64,000 bases of DNA from contig NW_006498507.1 of the NCBI RefSeq assembly GCF_000471905.2, forward strand, positions 6,858,364-6,922,363, written 5' to 3'. The position numbers and the translations under genes were made by a program. Positions 11,101 to 23,300 of the stretch are shown in pieces. This DNA is from Amborella trichopoda. Lineage: Eukaryota; Streptophyta; Magnoliopsida; Amborellales; Amborellaceae. Numbering within the stretch: position 1 is the stretch's first letter; each line of letters starts with the position of its first letter. Below the pieces are notes generated by a model. It had not been told where the DNA came from. It saw only the letters and a program-made list of their open reading frames with translations, and did no database searches.

Positions 11101-11765
11101 TGAGCGAAACCAGATCCGGGTACCACCGACATCCATTTAGCGGAAGATCAGAAGACAGATTACATCCCCTCAAGGGATAAGGCTTAACTTTCATTTGTCG
11201 AGTTCAAATGGATAGAAGTGTCTGTCTTGTAATTGGCTTTTTAGACAAATTTCGTGCCTTGATCTGTCGACTACCCCAAAAACATAACAAAATGTGTTCA
11301 TGTCATGATTTTTTTCTTTGAGATGGGATTGATATTTGTTTTTACGAGCAGGAGTCGATGTTCTTGAATTTGATGGCGTTCGAGCACCTGCATGTGGGGG
11401 CGGGGTGCGAGGTCTCATCGTACATTTGGTTCATGGACAACCTCATAGATACTAAAAAGGACGTCGAGCTTCTGCGCTCCAAAGGCATCATAGAGAATGG
11501 AATGGGGAGTGATGAGGAGGTAGCGTTGCTCTTCAACAAGCTCTCAAAGGAGGTGACCATGGAGCAAAGGGGCCCTTTTGCGAGGTTGCAGAAGGAGCTG
11601 AGTGATCATTGTAAGAGAAGAAGCAACAGGTATTGCGCCGAGTTCCACCAGAGCTACCTGAGTAGCCCATGGGCGATCCTCTCGCTGCTGGCTGCCGTGT
11701 TCCTGCTCATGCTTACGGTGGCTCAGACAGTGTACTCAGGGCTCAGCTACCATAATCCCCATTAA
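8184..11765 (+). CDS. DUF247 (UPF0481) membrane protein, two exons
   Basis: A 438-residue DUF247 protein from exon 1 (8184-9086, 301 codons) and exon 2 (11352-11765). The join is in phase and exact: GCCACG|gtacat and gagcag|GAGTCG give DDATESMFLNLMAF, the conserved family block. The start at 8184 (MERQEDQW) is chosen because similarity begins soon after it; an upstream in-frame ATG at 7974 would add 70 low-quality residues. Visible domain blocks: CIYKVPAYL near residue 34, LVALGPFHR near 57, LLDGCFLLEL near 127, DMLMLENQIPLQVL near 169, LPHIIIDD before the junction, SYIWFMDNLIDTKKDV and GSDEEVALLFNKL in exon 2. The last about 30 residues hold one membrane segment (AILSLLAAVFLLMLTVAQTV), as in most members, so the bulk would face one side of a membrane. 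The biochemical function of the family is unknown; some grass members are self-incompatibility determinants. Exon 1 is much GC-richer than the flanks. No disabling change is seen. Confidence 0.88.
9297..9352. repeat. 28-bp tandem repeat, two units
   Basis: The unit gggataaatatacacggtta plus aatcctat is present twice, head to tail, without visible change, inside the DUF247 intron. Confidence 0.9.
9705..10065. repeat. MITE family A copy, ggttgcaacctt subtype
   Basis: The left end is gataaggctgcaaccttaaa and the right end is ttaaggttgcaaccttgtat followed by aaacc, forming TIRs. The body carries the family blocks in reverse orientation relative to the copy at 10092. Located in the DUF247 intron. 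Confidence 0.75.
10092..10480. repeat. MITE family A copy, ggttgcaacctt subtype
   Basis: The left TIR is agtttatataaggttgcaac and the right TIR is aggttgtaaccttataaaaa. The inner tracts match the copy at 459. It lies about 30 bp from the inverted copy at 9705, so the pair could form a larger inverted repeat inside the intron. Confidence 0.8.
10502..10732. mobile_element. Family F MITE with 9-bp target duplication
   Basis: TIRs begin GGGATTGTCTACAAAGAG on the left and, read inward, GGGATTTGTTTACAAAAAG on the right. The flanks are atttatata (10493-10501) and atttaaata (10733-10741), a 9-bp target duplication with one difference. A 9-bp duplication suggests a Mutator-like (MULE) origin. The 231-bp element has no coding capacity. 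Confidence 0.75.
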
Positions 11766-13153
11766 TTTCATCCTAGTGTACTCTCCCTCTCTCCTTTTGA
11801 TTTCTCTCTCTCTCTCTCTCCTTTTATCTTCTTTCGAATGCATGGTTTTCTTGGGCATGTCCATCCTGCTTCTTTTATGGTGAGGTTTAGGTACGATTGC
11901 AGCTGTATATCTCGCGAGAGAAACCATTCTCGGGGCCAGAAAACAATGCTGTGGTCTGAAAATTCATTTTCACCCAACTGTGGGATATGGAACTGTAAAA
12001 GCAGTATAGAACTAGCAGATTTTCAGTTCTTCCAGCCACATGCCGGCTTTCTCAGCAAGGCCTTACAAAATATTTTCCCTCTCTTTCACGGTGCTTGTGA
12101 TTTTTCTTTCTTAGTATCTTCCTGTCCAAGGGAGGCTAAAATAAAGGTTGTTTGCTAAAATATTGTGTAAATAGAACATTAATGGAAGATGATTGAATTA
12201 TTTACTTAGAAGCTCTTCAGTAAAATAGCTCAGCATGTTGGTCTTTTATCTTAATGGTATTTTTCTGTAATTAGCTGTAGGAACATGTCCAGAATGGGAG
12301 AAAGAGGCATCCAAATTGGCAGAAACGAAACTCCTAAAGTTCTAAAAATGGCAGAAACGAAACTCCTAAAGTTTTAAAAATGAAGGCAAAAACTGAGCCA
12401 TAATCCTATGAACCATGAGAAACTTCGTCCTTACGATTATCATCGTCCAATGAATATATGTATGGTGGTCTCCACACATTTGCCTATAAGATAATCAGGA
12501 CCAAACAGACAAGATGGGATTTTTGTATGCTTTCCCCTGCCAACAAACTTCATGTGTACTCATTGAAGTCATGAGATAATAGCGGTTTGATGTCGATTGG
12601 GCAGCTGACAATGAGATGATAATAATGTCCAATTAGCACCAATTATTCCTCTAAAGCCTCCATTTACTTGACGTATTTTTAGATCATTACCAACCATCCG
12701 ATCAAGGATAGATATTTGTCGATCCCCAAACACATGAGAATAATGTACAAAGGGACCAATGAAAAGCTCAGCCGGTACCATTTAGGGGTAAGTATCATTT
12801 AGGAAAACAATAAAAGGGTCTGATATAGTAGGTAAGGCTACTTGAATAATAAGGGCTTCTTGAATTTCTAATATTATATATTTCAAAAATTGGCTGAATT
12901 CTCTTCATGTAATCAGGTCTTTACAATAATGGGAATGGATGCACCGAGACCCCCGTCAACACTAAATAAAAGGGTTCAAGGTCAGACCAAGCCTGTTGCC
13001 TGTTTTTTACATGTACAAGAGACAAGAGGCTAAACCTTTCCATTTATCTGATGAGACAAAATCCGATTATGAGGACTACTTGGGTAGTGAGATTGTGTGC
13101 TCCTGTGTACCCTTCCCCAAAGTCCTCCAAAATGGGCATGCTTTAGCAGATCT
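11766..13153. other. Convergent intergenic region, 3' UTRs
   Basis: Between the stop codons of the DUF247 gene (+) and the HGSNAT-like gene (-). It contains a CT microsatellite (about 11803-11822), a 33-bp tandem repeat with gcagaaacgaaactcctaaa (12318-12380) and the candidate poly(A) signal at 12140. No further gene is recognised. Confidence 0.6.
12140..12145 (+). terminator. Candidate poly(A) signal of DUF247 gene
   Basis: AATAAA lies 375 bp after the DUF247 stop codon in an AT-rich tract. It is a plausible near-upstream element; plant poly(A) signals are loose, so support is weak. Confidence 0.35.
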
Positions 13154-14334
13154 TCAGGAGCCAACACCAATCAAAGATAGCTGGTAAGAGAAGGCAAAGG
13201 AACCAAAAATCAGAGGATGGAGGTATTTTTATCAACTTAAATGTGGCAATAATAACTGAAACAGCATAAAACCAACCTGGACTAACCAAAGTCAATGTAC
13301 AAGGTTCAAGCAATATGTGGAAACTGATATCATAATTAGAGAATAAATAAAACTGGACCAAATCTAAGATTTTGAACTAAGACAATAAATAAGAAGAGTC
13401 TACCAGAGCCAAATACATCATGCGCAGATTACAAGGGAAGAGAGCATTAAAATCTCAGAATCTATCCAAATGTGATCATTGAGAAAAATGATAATTTGAA
13501 ATTTTGCAATCAATCTTAATGTTTATTAAGAGAAATAATAAACAAGAAAAGCTTGTCATCGGCTTTCAGAGAAAGACCATTCATGGGAATCGATTGGAAT
13601 TTGCAATCAAAGTTAATGTTGTAAAATTAATCTGCATAGACCAATGACTTGAGAGAAATAACAAACAAGAAAAACTTTTCCTCATCTTTCAAAGAAAGAC
13701 CATTCACGGGAATCAACCCCATCAAAGAGAGAAGAGACAAATGGAATAACTTAGAGCACTATCTTCCATTGATTTAAAAAAGGTTCCATCATATGAACGT
13801 ATGTGATCACAAATAAAACGTGACAAGAACTTTTTATCTTCTTACATAGAAAACCTACAAAAGGGAAGTGACCCACGAAAAAAGAAGAGACAAATGCAAT
13901 CGCCAACAGAAGTAGCCACCATTAATTTAAGGGAAATTTGTCAAAATGCAACTAAGCTATTAACCATTTAACATTCTATCCATCTATTTTGATTTAATTT
14001 CAAAATGCTCAACAAAATACGGATGAGTTGGAATAGTACAAAAATTTTAAGAAGTTAAATAATTGAAAAGTGAGGTGTATTGTGATAAATTTCCCAAAAT
14101 TTAAGAAAAGGTTTCATCCTATCAATGATCCTATCGATGACAGCATGTTGGGCAACGTATGGGAAACATATGCATTTGCATGTGTAAGCATTTCAAGAGG
14201 CCTTGTACATGTGGTTAAGAAAGGACACACCAGAGCATGAGGGTAACATCCATATATAGGTTGAAAAAAAAAAAGTGACAAGTAGATAGAAAACTTATTT
14301 AACTTTACAGATAACTGAGAGAGAGAGAGAGGAG

Positions 14335-14372
<38 letters not shown>

Positions 14373-17300
14373 TACAATGTTGTTGTGAGGAGTCTTCCAG
14401 TAGAATCCCTGAAGGAAAACTGGAACAACAGTGCAGGTAGCCAGAATGTAGATCATCAGTGCATGCATCCCCATCCACTCTGCGGCAATGGTTGGCCGCC
14501 TGTACCCATATACATCAACCTGAAGAAAGAAACAACATGAGATGTCCTTCACAGAATAATTAACATATGTTTCTATAGAATTTTTATGCTAATATTTCAT
14601 CTGGCATTATAAAGTTCAGGTGAACCACTCGAACCAAAAGTTTCAGAATTTTTTACTTCTTCATACTTGGCATGTAACCTAATCAAAGCAACTTAAAAGA
14701 TAATTTTCCTCACAAAAAAGAGGTACAAGACAAGTCTTTCCAATTCATTATTCTCCTAGTTAGTCATGCTATAGTCGAGGCCATAGATTTACTTGGGGGT
14801 TTGTTGCCTAGTATAAAGTTTCATAGAAAGGTTTAACTGCAAATAAAAACAAAAAAACAAAAACAAAAAGCACATAAAAAAAAGGGGTGAGCACAATGAC
14901 ATCGAGATCTGACCAGCACATAAGTTCCAGCAAAGAAAATGCCGGCTGCTCCAGCAGTAACACAGGTGTAACTGAATGAGTAAAGAACCTTGTTCAAATG
15001 CATGCCTAGGCAAACAGAATCCATGCATTAGAAAATAAGAGAGAAAAATAACTACATAAAAAAGAGGCATGTAATCAACATCAAGTGAAAAACCGACAAC
15101 TTACCACATAAATCCAACAAAAACCCTAAGACCACAAGGCAAAAAGAAGGAATTGTGAATTGCAAGATCCTCTCTTTGTGATCCTGATAGGCACCACAGG
15201 AAATCCAACATTAGTCTAAGAGAAAAACAGGATTTTAGTTTTAGAAAAGAAAAGGCTTAAAAGGAGAATCTCTCAACCTTGAAATGTACTAGAATATGTC
15301 CATAGTGCAAACCAATCAAGCAAGTCACAACAGCCATCACCGTACTGCACGCCAATAATTAAGAACCACCACTATCGTCAGAGAGATCAAACAAAAAAAA
15401 GGAAAATGGAAAGTCTAAGCTTGCCGCACCATTTGGAAAAAAGGGAATAAATCACACTAGACTCACTACATGGTGGAGCTAGTTACAAACCTCAAAAGAC
15501 CCTCAGGATCAAAAGGAGCTTGGCACCATGAAGGGGCACCAGAAGGTAGCGGACCATAATCCGGGGAGTTAATGCTGCAATGCTGGAACACACAAGAGGA
15601 ATTCAATGTGATCAAATTAAGCCTTCATAAGACAAAAGAAAAAGATAAAACTTACAAAACAAACGGTTCTGAAGCAAAGAATATGTTTTCCAACCTTTGT
15701 TCGTGCATAGGTTGGCTTTCTATATAGATGTTGCAGTCCCATAAGTGTTCGATCGATATAACCAACAGCATTACAAGCAGGTCCAGTATCACCCCTAACT
15801 CCACACTTCACCTGGAGAGTAAACATTAATGGACTCAGCTGCCAAACCAAATAATTGCCATTTTCTAAACCAATTGCCTGGTATTCATAGAGCTTGATTA
15901 CCTTGCGGTGGAAGAGAAAAAGCAATCCACTTTATGGTTTAAGTATGCAGAAACTTAAGATTCCTTTATTAGTATAATTTTGCTACTATGTAAATTATCA
16001 GGAAAAATTTGTCCATCTGTAAATATATTTATCGGCTCAAATTATGACCAATTAATACAAATTCAGAAACTCACAGAGAATGTTTTTGTGGCATTCGAAG
16101 AACCGTCCACAGGAATTTGATACTCCCAATCAGGCACATACAAACCATATAACAGGGACATATACAGTGCACTAAGCACAAAACCCACCAACCTAAGAAA
16201 CAAAATAAGAAACTGAACATATCATGATATGTAGTTAAAATTAACTTGAAACCCATGGTAGTAGACTAAAATAAAACTCGCACGAACATAAGATTTAGGT
16301 TTAGAGCCTAGATGCAAGTATTATATGTCGCCATGCAACACCAATTCAAAATCTGTATCCTGTGTGCACCAAACACCCCTGCTCTCACTCCTCTTTCCAT
16401 GAATCTAACTTCCAAGTGATTGTTAACATTCCATAAAGCACAAACTTAAGTGAGTTTCGAGTAGACTAGGCAGGGGGGTGATTTGCACAAATTTAAGGAG
16501 AATTTCATGGCCTTGATTTTATATGCTACTAACAATTGCTTCTTCCTTCAAGCTCATACATATTTGAAAAAATATGTTGTCACTTAAATATCGAATAGGA
16601 AGTAGCTCTAAGAAATAAAAATCACATGCATAAATGAGGGTTTCATTTATGTTTATAAACTCCAATAACGAGAATACTATAATGGAAAAAAATGGCCATG
16701 AAAACTTACAATTGGCCCCGATATTTCTTTACTAAGTCAAGTCCACATTTCGCATCATCATCAGTCTTCAACCAAATCTCACAAATTGCAGCCAGAAAGT
16801 AAGCAATCGCTATTCTCTGCATCATGACAAGTTATTGGATTTATGCAGTAAGTAAAAACTGTTAAGATTGTACTTACAAGAAAAGATATATTGTGATTGT
16901 GGTCAGTGAAAAATATGCAAATCAAATTTTAAAGAGAGTGCGCGTGCAAAAAAAAAAATAGTGAGTATTCTTTGAAGTAGCAAAAGAGTCGCACCATCAA
17001 ACTATACCTTGACCTTTTGGAACTCCAAAAAAAAATTGAAAACTAACAGTAAAAGAGTCTGACAATTTCACAAAGCAGCAATCAATTGAGCAAAGCATGT
17101 ACCTGAAGTATGCCCATCCACCGGATGCGATTGAGATCAACACCATAAGTTAAATCATTGACACCATGAAAGTATCCTCCTATATTCATTAATTAAGAAA
17201 AAGTATACAATGTTAACACATAAAAAAATAGTCATCCATGTTTTAAAATATAAAATTGCAAATTGGAGAAGAGACTTTTAGATTTTAGATACAAGGGAAA

Positions 17301-20300
17301 ACGGACGTACTCAATTAAAATTCAAAAACATATACATGTCATTGAAGTTCAATTAGGACAATTCACTTCTAGATACCTTGAAGCATTAGACCCAAAAACA
17401 ACAACTTCAGAGCTCGCAAAATTGCCCTCCTAGTAGCAACGATCTTGTTTGGCAGTTTCTGCAAACAAAGTACATGATAAATAAATAACAAATGCTTTAT
17501 AATGCAAAGAGATCAAATCAAAAGAACTTCAACGAAAGTCGACTTTATCTATGTAGCGACAGATCATCATTATAAACTGTGTTACCTTATAAGTAAGCCC
17601 AAGTGAAACTCCAACCATGAACAAAAAAAATGGCATTACAAAATCTGCAAGGGTCAGACCATTCCAAGGGGAATGATTGATCGCCGAGATAACTCCTCCA
17701 GCATGATCCACAAGTATCATGAGCTGCATTGCGATATAACAAGGCAATTGTAAGACAATCAATCACGTATTTAGTTAATTTTATAGATCTGAAGTACTAA
17801 TCTGTATTAAAAATACTAAAAATCTGCACTAATCTGTATAATGTGCTATGGACATGATCCTATCAAATTGCATGCGGGTGAATTGAATGAACCGTTAAGG
17901 TTTATTTATACATGTTGTGATGGTCAAGACATGAAAAGACACATTTCTTAGAACAAAAAGCCGACCAAGACAGCATTATTCTCTAAAGAATTAGAAAAAC
18001 ATGGGCCTGAAAACTTTGCATTATCCTCCATTTTAGTGATTATTACCCAAGCCAGAGAGACAAAAAATGATATTTCCTCTAAAGAATTAGAAAAACATGG
18101 GCCTGAAATTTTTCGATCAGGTGGTTTGATGAAAACCAAGGACCAAAATTTCTGAAATTAGAAAAACACAAGATAAAATTTGAGATCGCAAATATGCATT
18201 AGTAGAACTATTATTCTTATATTTATACAATTTTTTAAGTTCGTATTCAAATTAAGTATAATTGACAGGACTTTAATATATTAGCTATTAAAAATAAATT
18301 TTAACTATGACAAATTCAAGGTATACATAATTAGATTAGTAAAACATTTTATAAATGAAAGAGTTGACAATGATTTTGGTTTATATCAAGACTAAAATGT
18401 CAAAAATCATTATCCAACGCGACAAATTTTACTTAGATATCCATCTCCAAATCTTTGCAAACTGCTTGCCATTCGCATTATTGAATCTTACAGTTACTTT
18501 CAATCCATGTGATATTTTTTATCGCAATAGTGACAGGAAGGCTTAAAATAACACAAATAATGGATTCACTACATTATTATCATATTAATTATCCAGAATA
18601 GAAGCTATCATGATAAAATAAAGATAACATGAATTTATCAGAGATTATGCCATGAAGCCAAAAATTGATGATTTACCATATAATAGGAAATGAATATCTA
18701 AACAAAAAATTGATGCCTTATAAAGTAATGTACACAAGACGAGATCCGCCGTCAAATTGGAAGCAATGATCCGATCAGACCAGACAAAACAAGACCGCCA
18801 CAATAATAACTAAGAAAATAGTAGTACATTGAGAAAAAACTGAAAAATTGGAAAAAAAATCCAAAAAAAATAAAACAAAATAGTTAGGAACAACAACAAA
18901 TTTATATATCCATAGATATATAAGATTAAAATCCAAAATGCAAAATGACAAAATGTACTATATATGACACTTCTTTCAGCATTGAGCCAATAACCAACTA
19001 GTTCATAAATTTGAAAGTAGCATCCATTAAGCCAGTTCACAGACTTTCCTTTGTATGGTTATTCAAGAACTTCAATTTACCAACCCAAAGATTTTAGCAC
19101 AACAAATGCTACTATACACTCGTGCAGTATTAATTTATCAGGGGAAATTTATCAAAATACACCTAACTTTTCAACAACTTAACACTTTACTGTTCTCCAA
19201 ATATTCCAACTTATTGGAATGCATATTTTTTAAGAGTGTTTTGAAATTAAACAAGAAGTTGAAAGTAAATTGTTAAATGGTTGAACACTTATGTGTATTT
19301 TACTTAATAATGCATCTATGCAAACTACACTTGAGAAGATAACAATCAGATGCATTATTAAGTAACATACACATAAATCCGAACACCTAAAAATAATGCA
19401 TCTATGCAAACCACACCTGAGAAGATAAACAATCAGATGCATTATTAAGTAAAATACACATAAATCCGAGGAGCTAAATAATCAAAGTAAGGCACACCTT
19501 CAAATAGTATCGAAATATAATGCTTCAGTATTAGAAATCTTTATGATGGCGTAAAAATTTATTTTTCATCCCTAATTATAAATTTAAAGATCCAAAAATA
19601 GTGTAGATTGAGCAAATCCATAAACACTTGAAAATCTTAAAAATTACCAGTCTTGATAATACATTACATGCATTGTTTCGAAAACTTGAAATCTATTTTT
19701 TTCTCACATCCATATGTTTTGAGGTCTAGTTGATTGCAGTGAAGGCTTTTCAGCATTTAGGGCAGTAACGTGTCGGGTCGAGTCGGGTACGGACCAAGAA
19801 AAAAAGTTATGGGACTCAGATCTAGACCTAGACCCGGACCCGATTAGACCCGATCCAAAAATAAAAAAAACTTATATTTAAATATTATGTTAAATACATA
19901 CATGACTTGTATAAACATTATAACTAAAAATAATATATTTAAATATTATTTAAATGTTATGTACTAAATATTATTTAAATATTAACACCATACGGAACAC
20001 TATAGATGCCGTGCAACCACGTTGTGCTATTAGGTGATAATAGAGAGAAAGGGTACGTGAAGAGAGAGAAAGTCATAGTACCTTATGCAAAAGATGGGCC
20101 AGGTTTTGTATACATTATCAACGATGAGCCAGGTTTTGTATACATTATCAACCTTGAACTATTGAAGTAAGGTGCACCTCAAAACTATGTGGAAAATGCA
20201 ATTTCGATGTCGCAAAGCCTTGCGATGGTATGAAAATATATTGCTGTACTCGATTATTAAATTTTAAATTTTAAAATGGTGATGAACAAGCAAATCTATA

Positions 20301-23300
20301 AACACTTAAAAATATTAAAAATAAACGGTTTCAGAAAATATGTTAGAAAATAAACTATTTTTAAGACTAAAAATTCTTTTTTCTTTTTAAGATTATGAAA
20401 CTCCGAACCCAATACAACCAAATACAAAAGAATACAATAAGTATAATAAGAGAGAGAGTTTGTGATGAGATAGAGAAAGGGACGCCAAGAATAGAGTGCA
20501 ACCATGTAGTAAAGAATGTGCATGGTAGGTGATGACAGAGAGAATGGGTAAGATGATGAGGGCTTGTACAGTACGTGATGAGAGAGAAAGTTACACCAGG
20601 TGGTGAGAGAGACCATGCTTACTGCATCATAAAAACGACGCTAATACGATTAAAATGAGTCAGCGGACTCACTAGCCCGCTCGCACAATCATTCATCTTT
20701 AAGATCTTCACAAGATTCGTATCCAATGGTTAGAAAAAATTTTAAAAAAATGTAATTAAGTTTTATATTTCATTTTTTATATTCATTATCTATATACAAA
20801 TTTAGACGCCCCATGAGAATAGTATGAGTATGGAGACACATAAAAACCGGGTCCGAAAATAACATTCTTCGTACGCACACGCATCGTCACGAGAGTGTAA
20901 CTCGGTACTCGGGTGATTACGTAACCTCGGTATGTTAGTGGAGTATAAATCATGTAATTTAGCCCAAAAAAATTTAAATAAACGGAGGGTTGGTTTTGTA
21001 CAAAGGATATAATAGCTTTATGGACATGAAGTAAAGCCTCATGTCGAATCTTTGTTCGAGAAAGCAGTTTATCTATATGATGGTGTTTTAAAATGAAAAT
21101 CTAAAACGCACCATCAAGAGAGGCCCAAACGGTTTAAGGCACAACATGTCGCTTACCGGGATGCTTTAACATAAGCAGATAATATATATTGCAAATTTAT
21201 GAAATATTTTAGTTAAATTTTATGTTGGTTGCCTACTTAACATAGCCCACCTCCTTGAAATAGGCCAAGAGAGAAGCCTAAAATGTAAAATTGAGTATTA
21301 TAATACCCCTCCGATAAAATTTGCGAATGAGAGCACTAGAATTTCATTTTCCAAAGAGAGACAAAGAGGGAGAGAGAGAGCGTCATAGGGGTCGCAATGG
21401 GTAAGCTCGGGTCCAAGTCAATCTAGACCCAAACCCGACCTAGAACCAACTTAGGTTTAGGGCTTTGGACCCGGATCCGACCCGATTTGTAACCGGGTCA
21501 ATTCCAGGTCTAGAACCTAACAACCACATTTTGAAAAAGATAAATAAATACGTTTCACAAATACACAAACATATGATACAAATATAGACAAATTTGTCAA
21601 AATATTATATATTTTAAATTTTTAAATATATGTGTGTGTGTACGTGCCCTTGTGTATTTTAACATATACACACAATGTAGAAGAAATTGTGAAGAAGAAG
21701 CAAGACAAAAGAAAGTTTTACATGGTTCGATCTCTTAGACCTACATCCAAAGTTGAAGGTCATTCATTCTTGCCCAGTATTCCATTCACCCAATATTGAA
21801 TAGAAGATACAAGATAACAAAAAAATAGAAACTGATTTCCAAAATATCTCTTAAATATATCACCAAGATATTCTCCACCTTTAGTTACCCAAAATATGAG
21901 GGATTTGGGTTACCACTCGTGTATCATATTTATCATGTTTGAATAGCTACACATTTTGATTTCAACACACATATAAATGTGTCTGGGTCATCTCAACCTG
22001 GATTCTAATCCGACTCACGTCAAGGTTTTGGACCTGGACCCGGACCCAGACCCAATTGCCACCCCTTGAGAGAGAGCCCAAGGGTATGATTATAAGGATC
22101 AATGTTTTAAAACTTGCATAAGCCGAAGTACTCCACTCTGGCCTGAGGATGGTTACTTGAGTAGTCCGAGTGGACTCACAAGAGAACTGCATCAGGCCCA
22201 TAGGCCCTTAAAAATAAAAAAGAACAAAAAAGCAAAAAAGAAATAGTCAAACAAAACAAAAAATTAACCCAAAAGTCCAACCAAGATTAAAAAATCTATA
22301 GCACATGAATTTAAAATAATTGATTTATCGCTGGGATATTTATTAAAATTCGAAAAATAAAATATAAAAGTAGAGCATGTTCAAAAAAAGAACTCACCAA
22401 TAATTGCCATAAACGCTCAAGTTACATATAAAATTTTATGAATAGATTCTATGCTTTTATATATTTTTATGACTTTTTTTCTATTTTTCTTATATACCTC
22501 GAGTTCTACAAGTCGACTCAGCGCACAACGGGGTAAGTCCGAGTTCAACTCGGCCGAATTTCAAAACACTACTAAGGATTGTGGGATCCCAAAACAAATT
22601 GAGTTCAACTCGGCCGAATTTCAAAACACTACTAAGGATTGTGGGATCCCAAAACAAATTGGTAAAGGAAGCAACAAATCTCATTTAAAGGAGTCCACCG
22701 ATGGATTCATGGAGGAAATGAAATGGCACCAAGGAATAGCACCAATTTGAGTGCGTGCTTGCATGTTCACAAAATGTCACCTTTAGTGGAGAGAGTGAAT
22801 ATAAGAGAGAGAGGCCCTATTAAAGGATTCCAAGAGAAAGGGGGATTAGCAAGGAACAAGTCCTTGTGAGTGCTCCACTAGAGGATATACATATATATTT
22901 ATATTATGAGTGGGGATTAACAACGAATTTAACATTTAATGAGTATGAAAAGTTGTGACCTCCTCGTAATAGAGATAAACGGCTACTTTATAAACGATCC
23001 CTATTTTTATTCCTATTTTATCTTAGGGTGCTCACATTACAGAGCATTTTATAATTGTACTTAACAAATTTTGGACACTTCTATACATTTGTTTTATAAT
23101 ATAATATTTTTAATAAGGGTATTTTAGATCATTAAGAGGAGTGTGACATTACCCACTACATATAATTAAGAAAATTGTTTGATATGGGCTGGACCGCATA
23201 TAAAGCATCCATTTTAAACATAGATGCAAATAAGTGGTCCATCTAAAAACTATAGTAACTAATGGTCCAAATGTTTTTTTAATATAATTATTATTTTTAA

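Larger units (their letters stand above)
9087..11351 (+). other. DUF247 intron (2,265 bp), MITE-loaded
   Basis: The intron runs from gtacat to gagcag and is bounded by canonical GT and AG. It contains a 28-bp tandem repeat (9297-9352), two adjacent family A MITEs (9705 and 10092) and one family F MITE (10502), which together make up about 40 percent of its length. The remainder is AT-rich with no coding potential. Confidence 0.8.

Noticed and set aside
14295-14375. Ser-Leu tail as the normal C-terminus of the HGSNAT-like protein
   Set aside because: A canonical donor and a downstream 27-nt exon restoring the family ending make splicing more likely; kept only as a possible retained-intron form.
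22451-22750. 99-codon frame over the perfect 60-bp repeat
   Set aside because: The repeat length is a multiple of three, so the frame stays open by chance; no homology signal and a repetitive setting.
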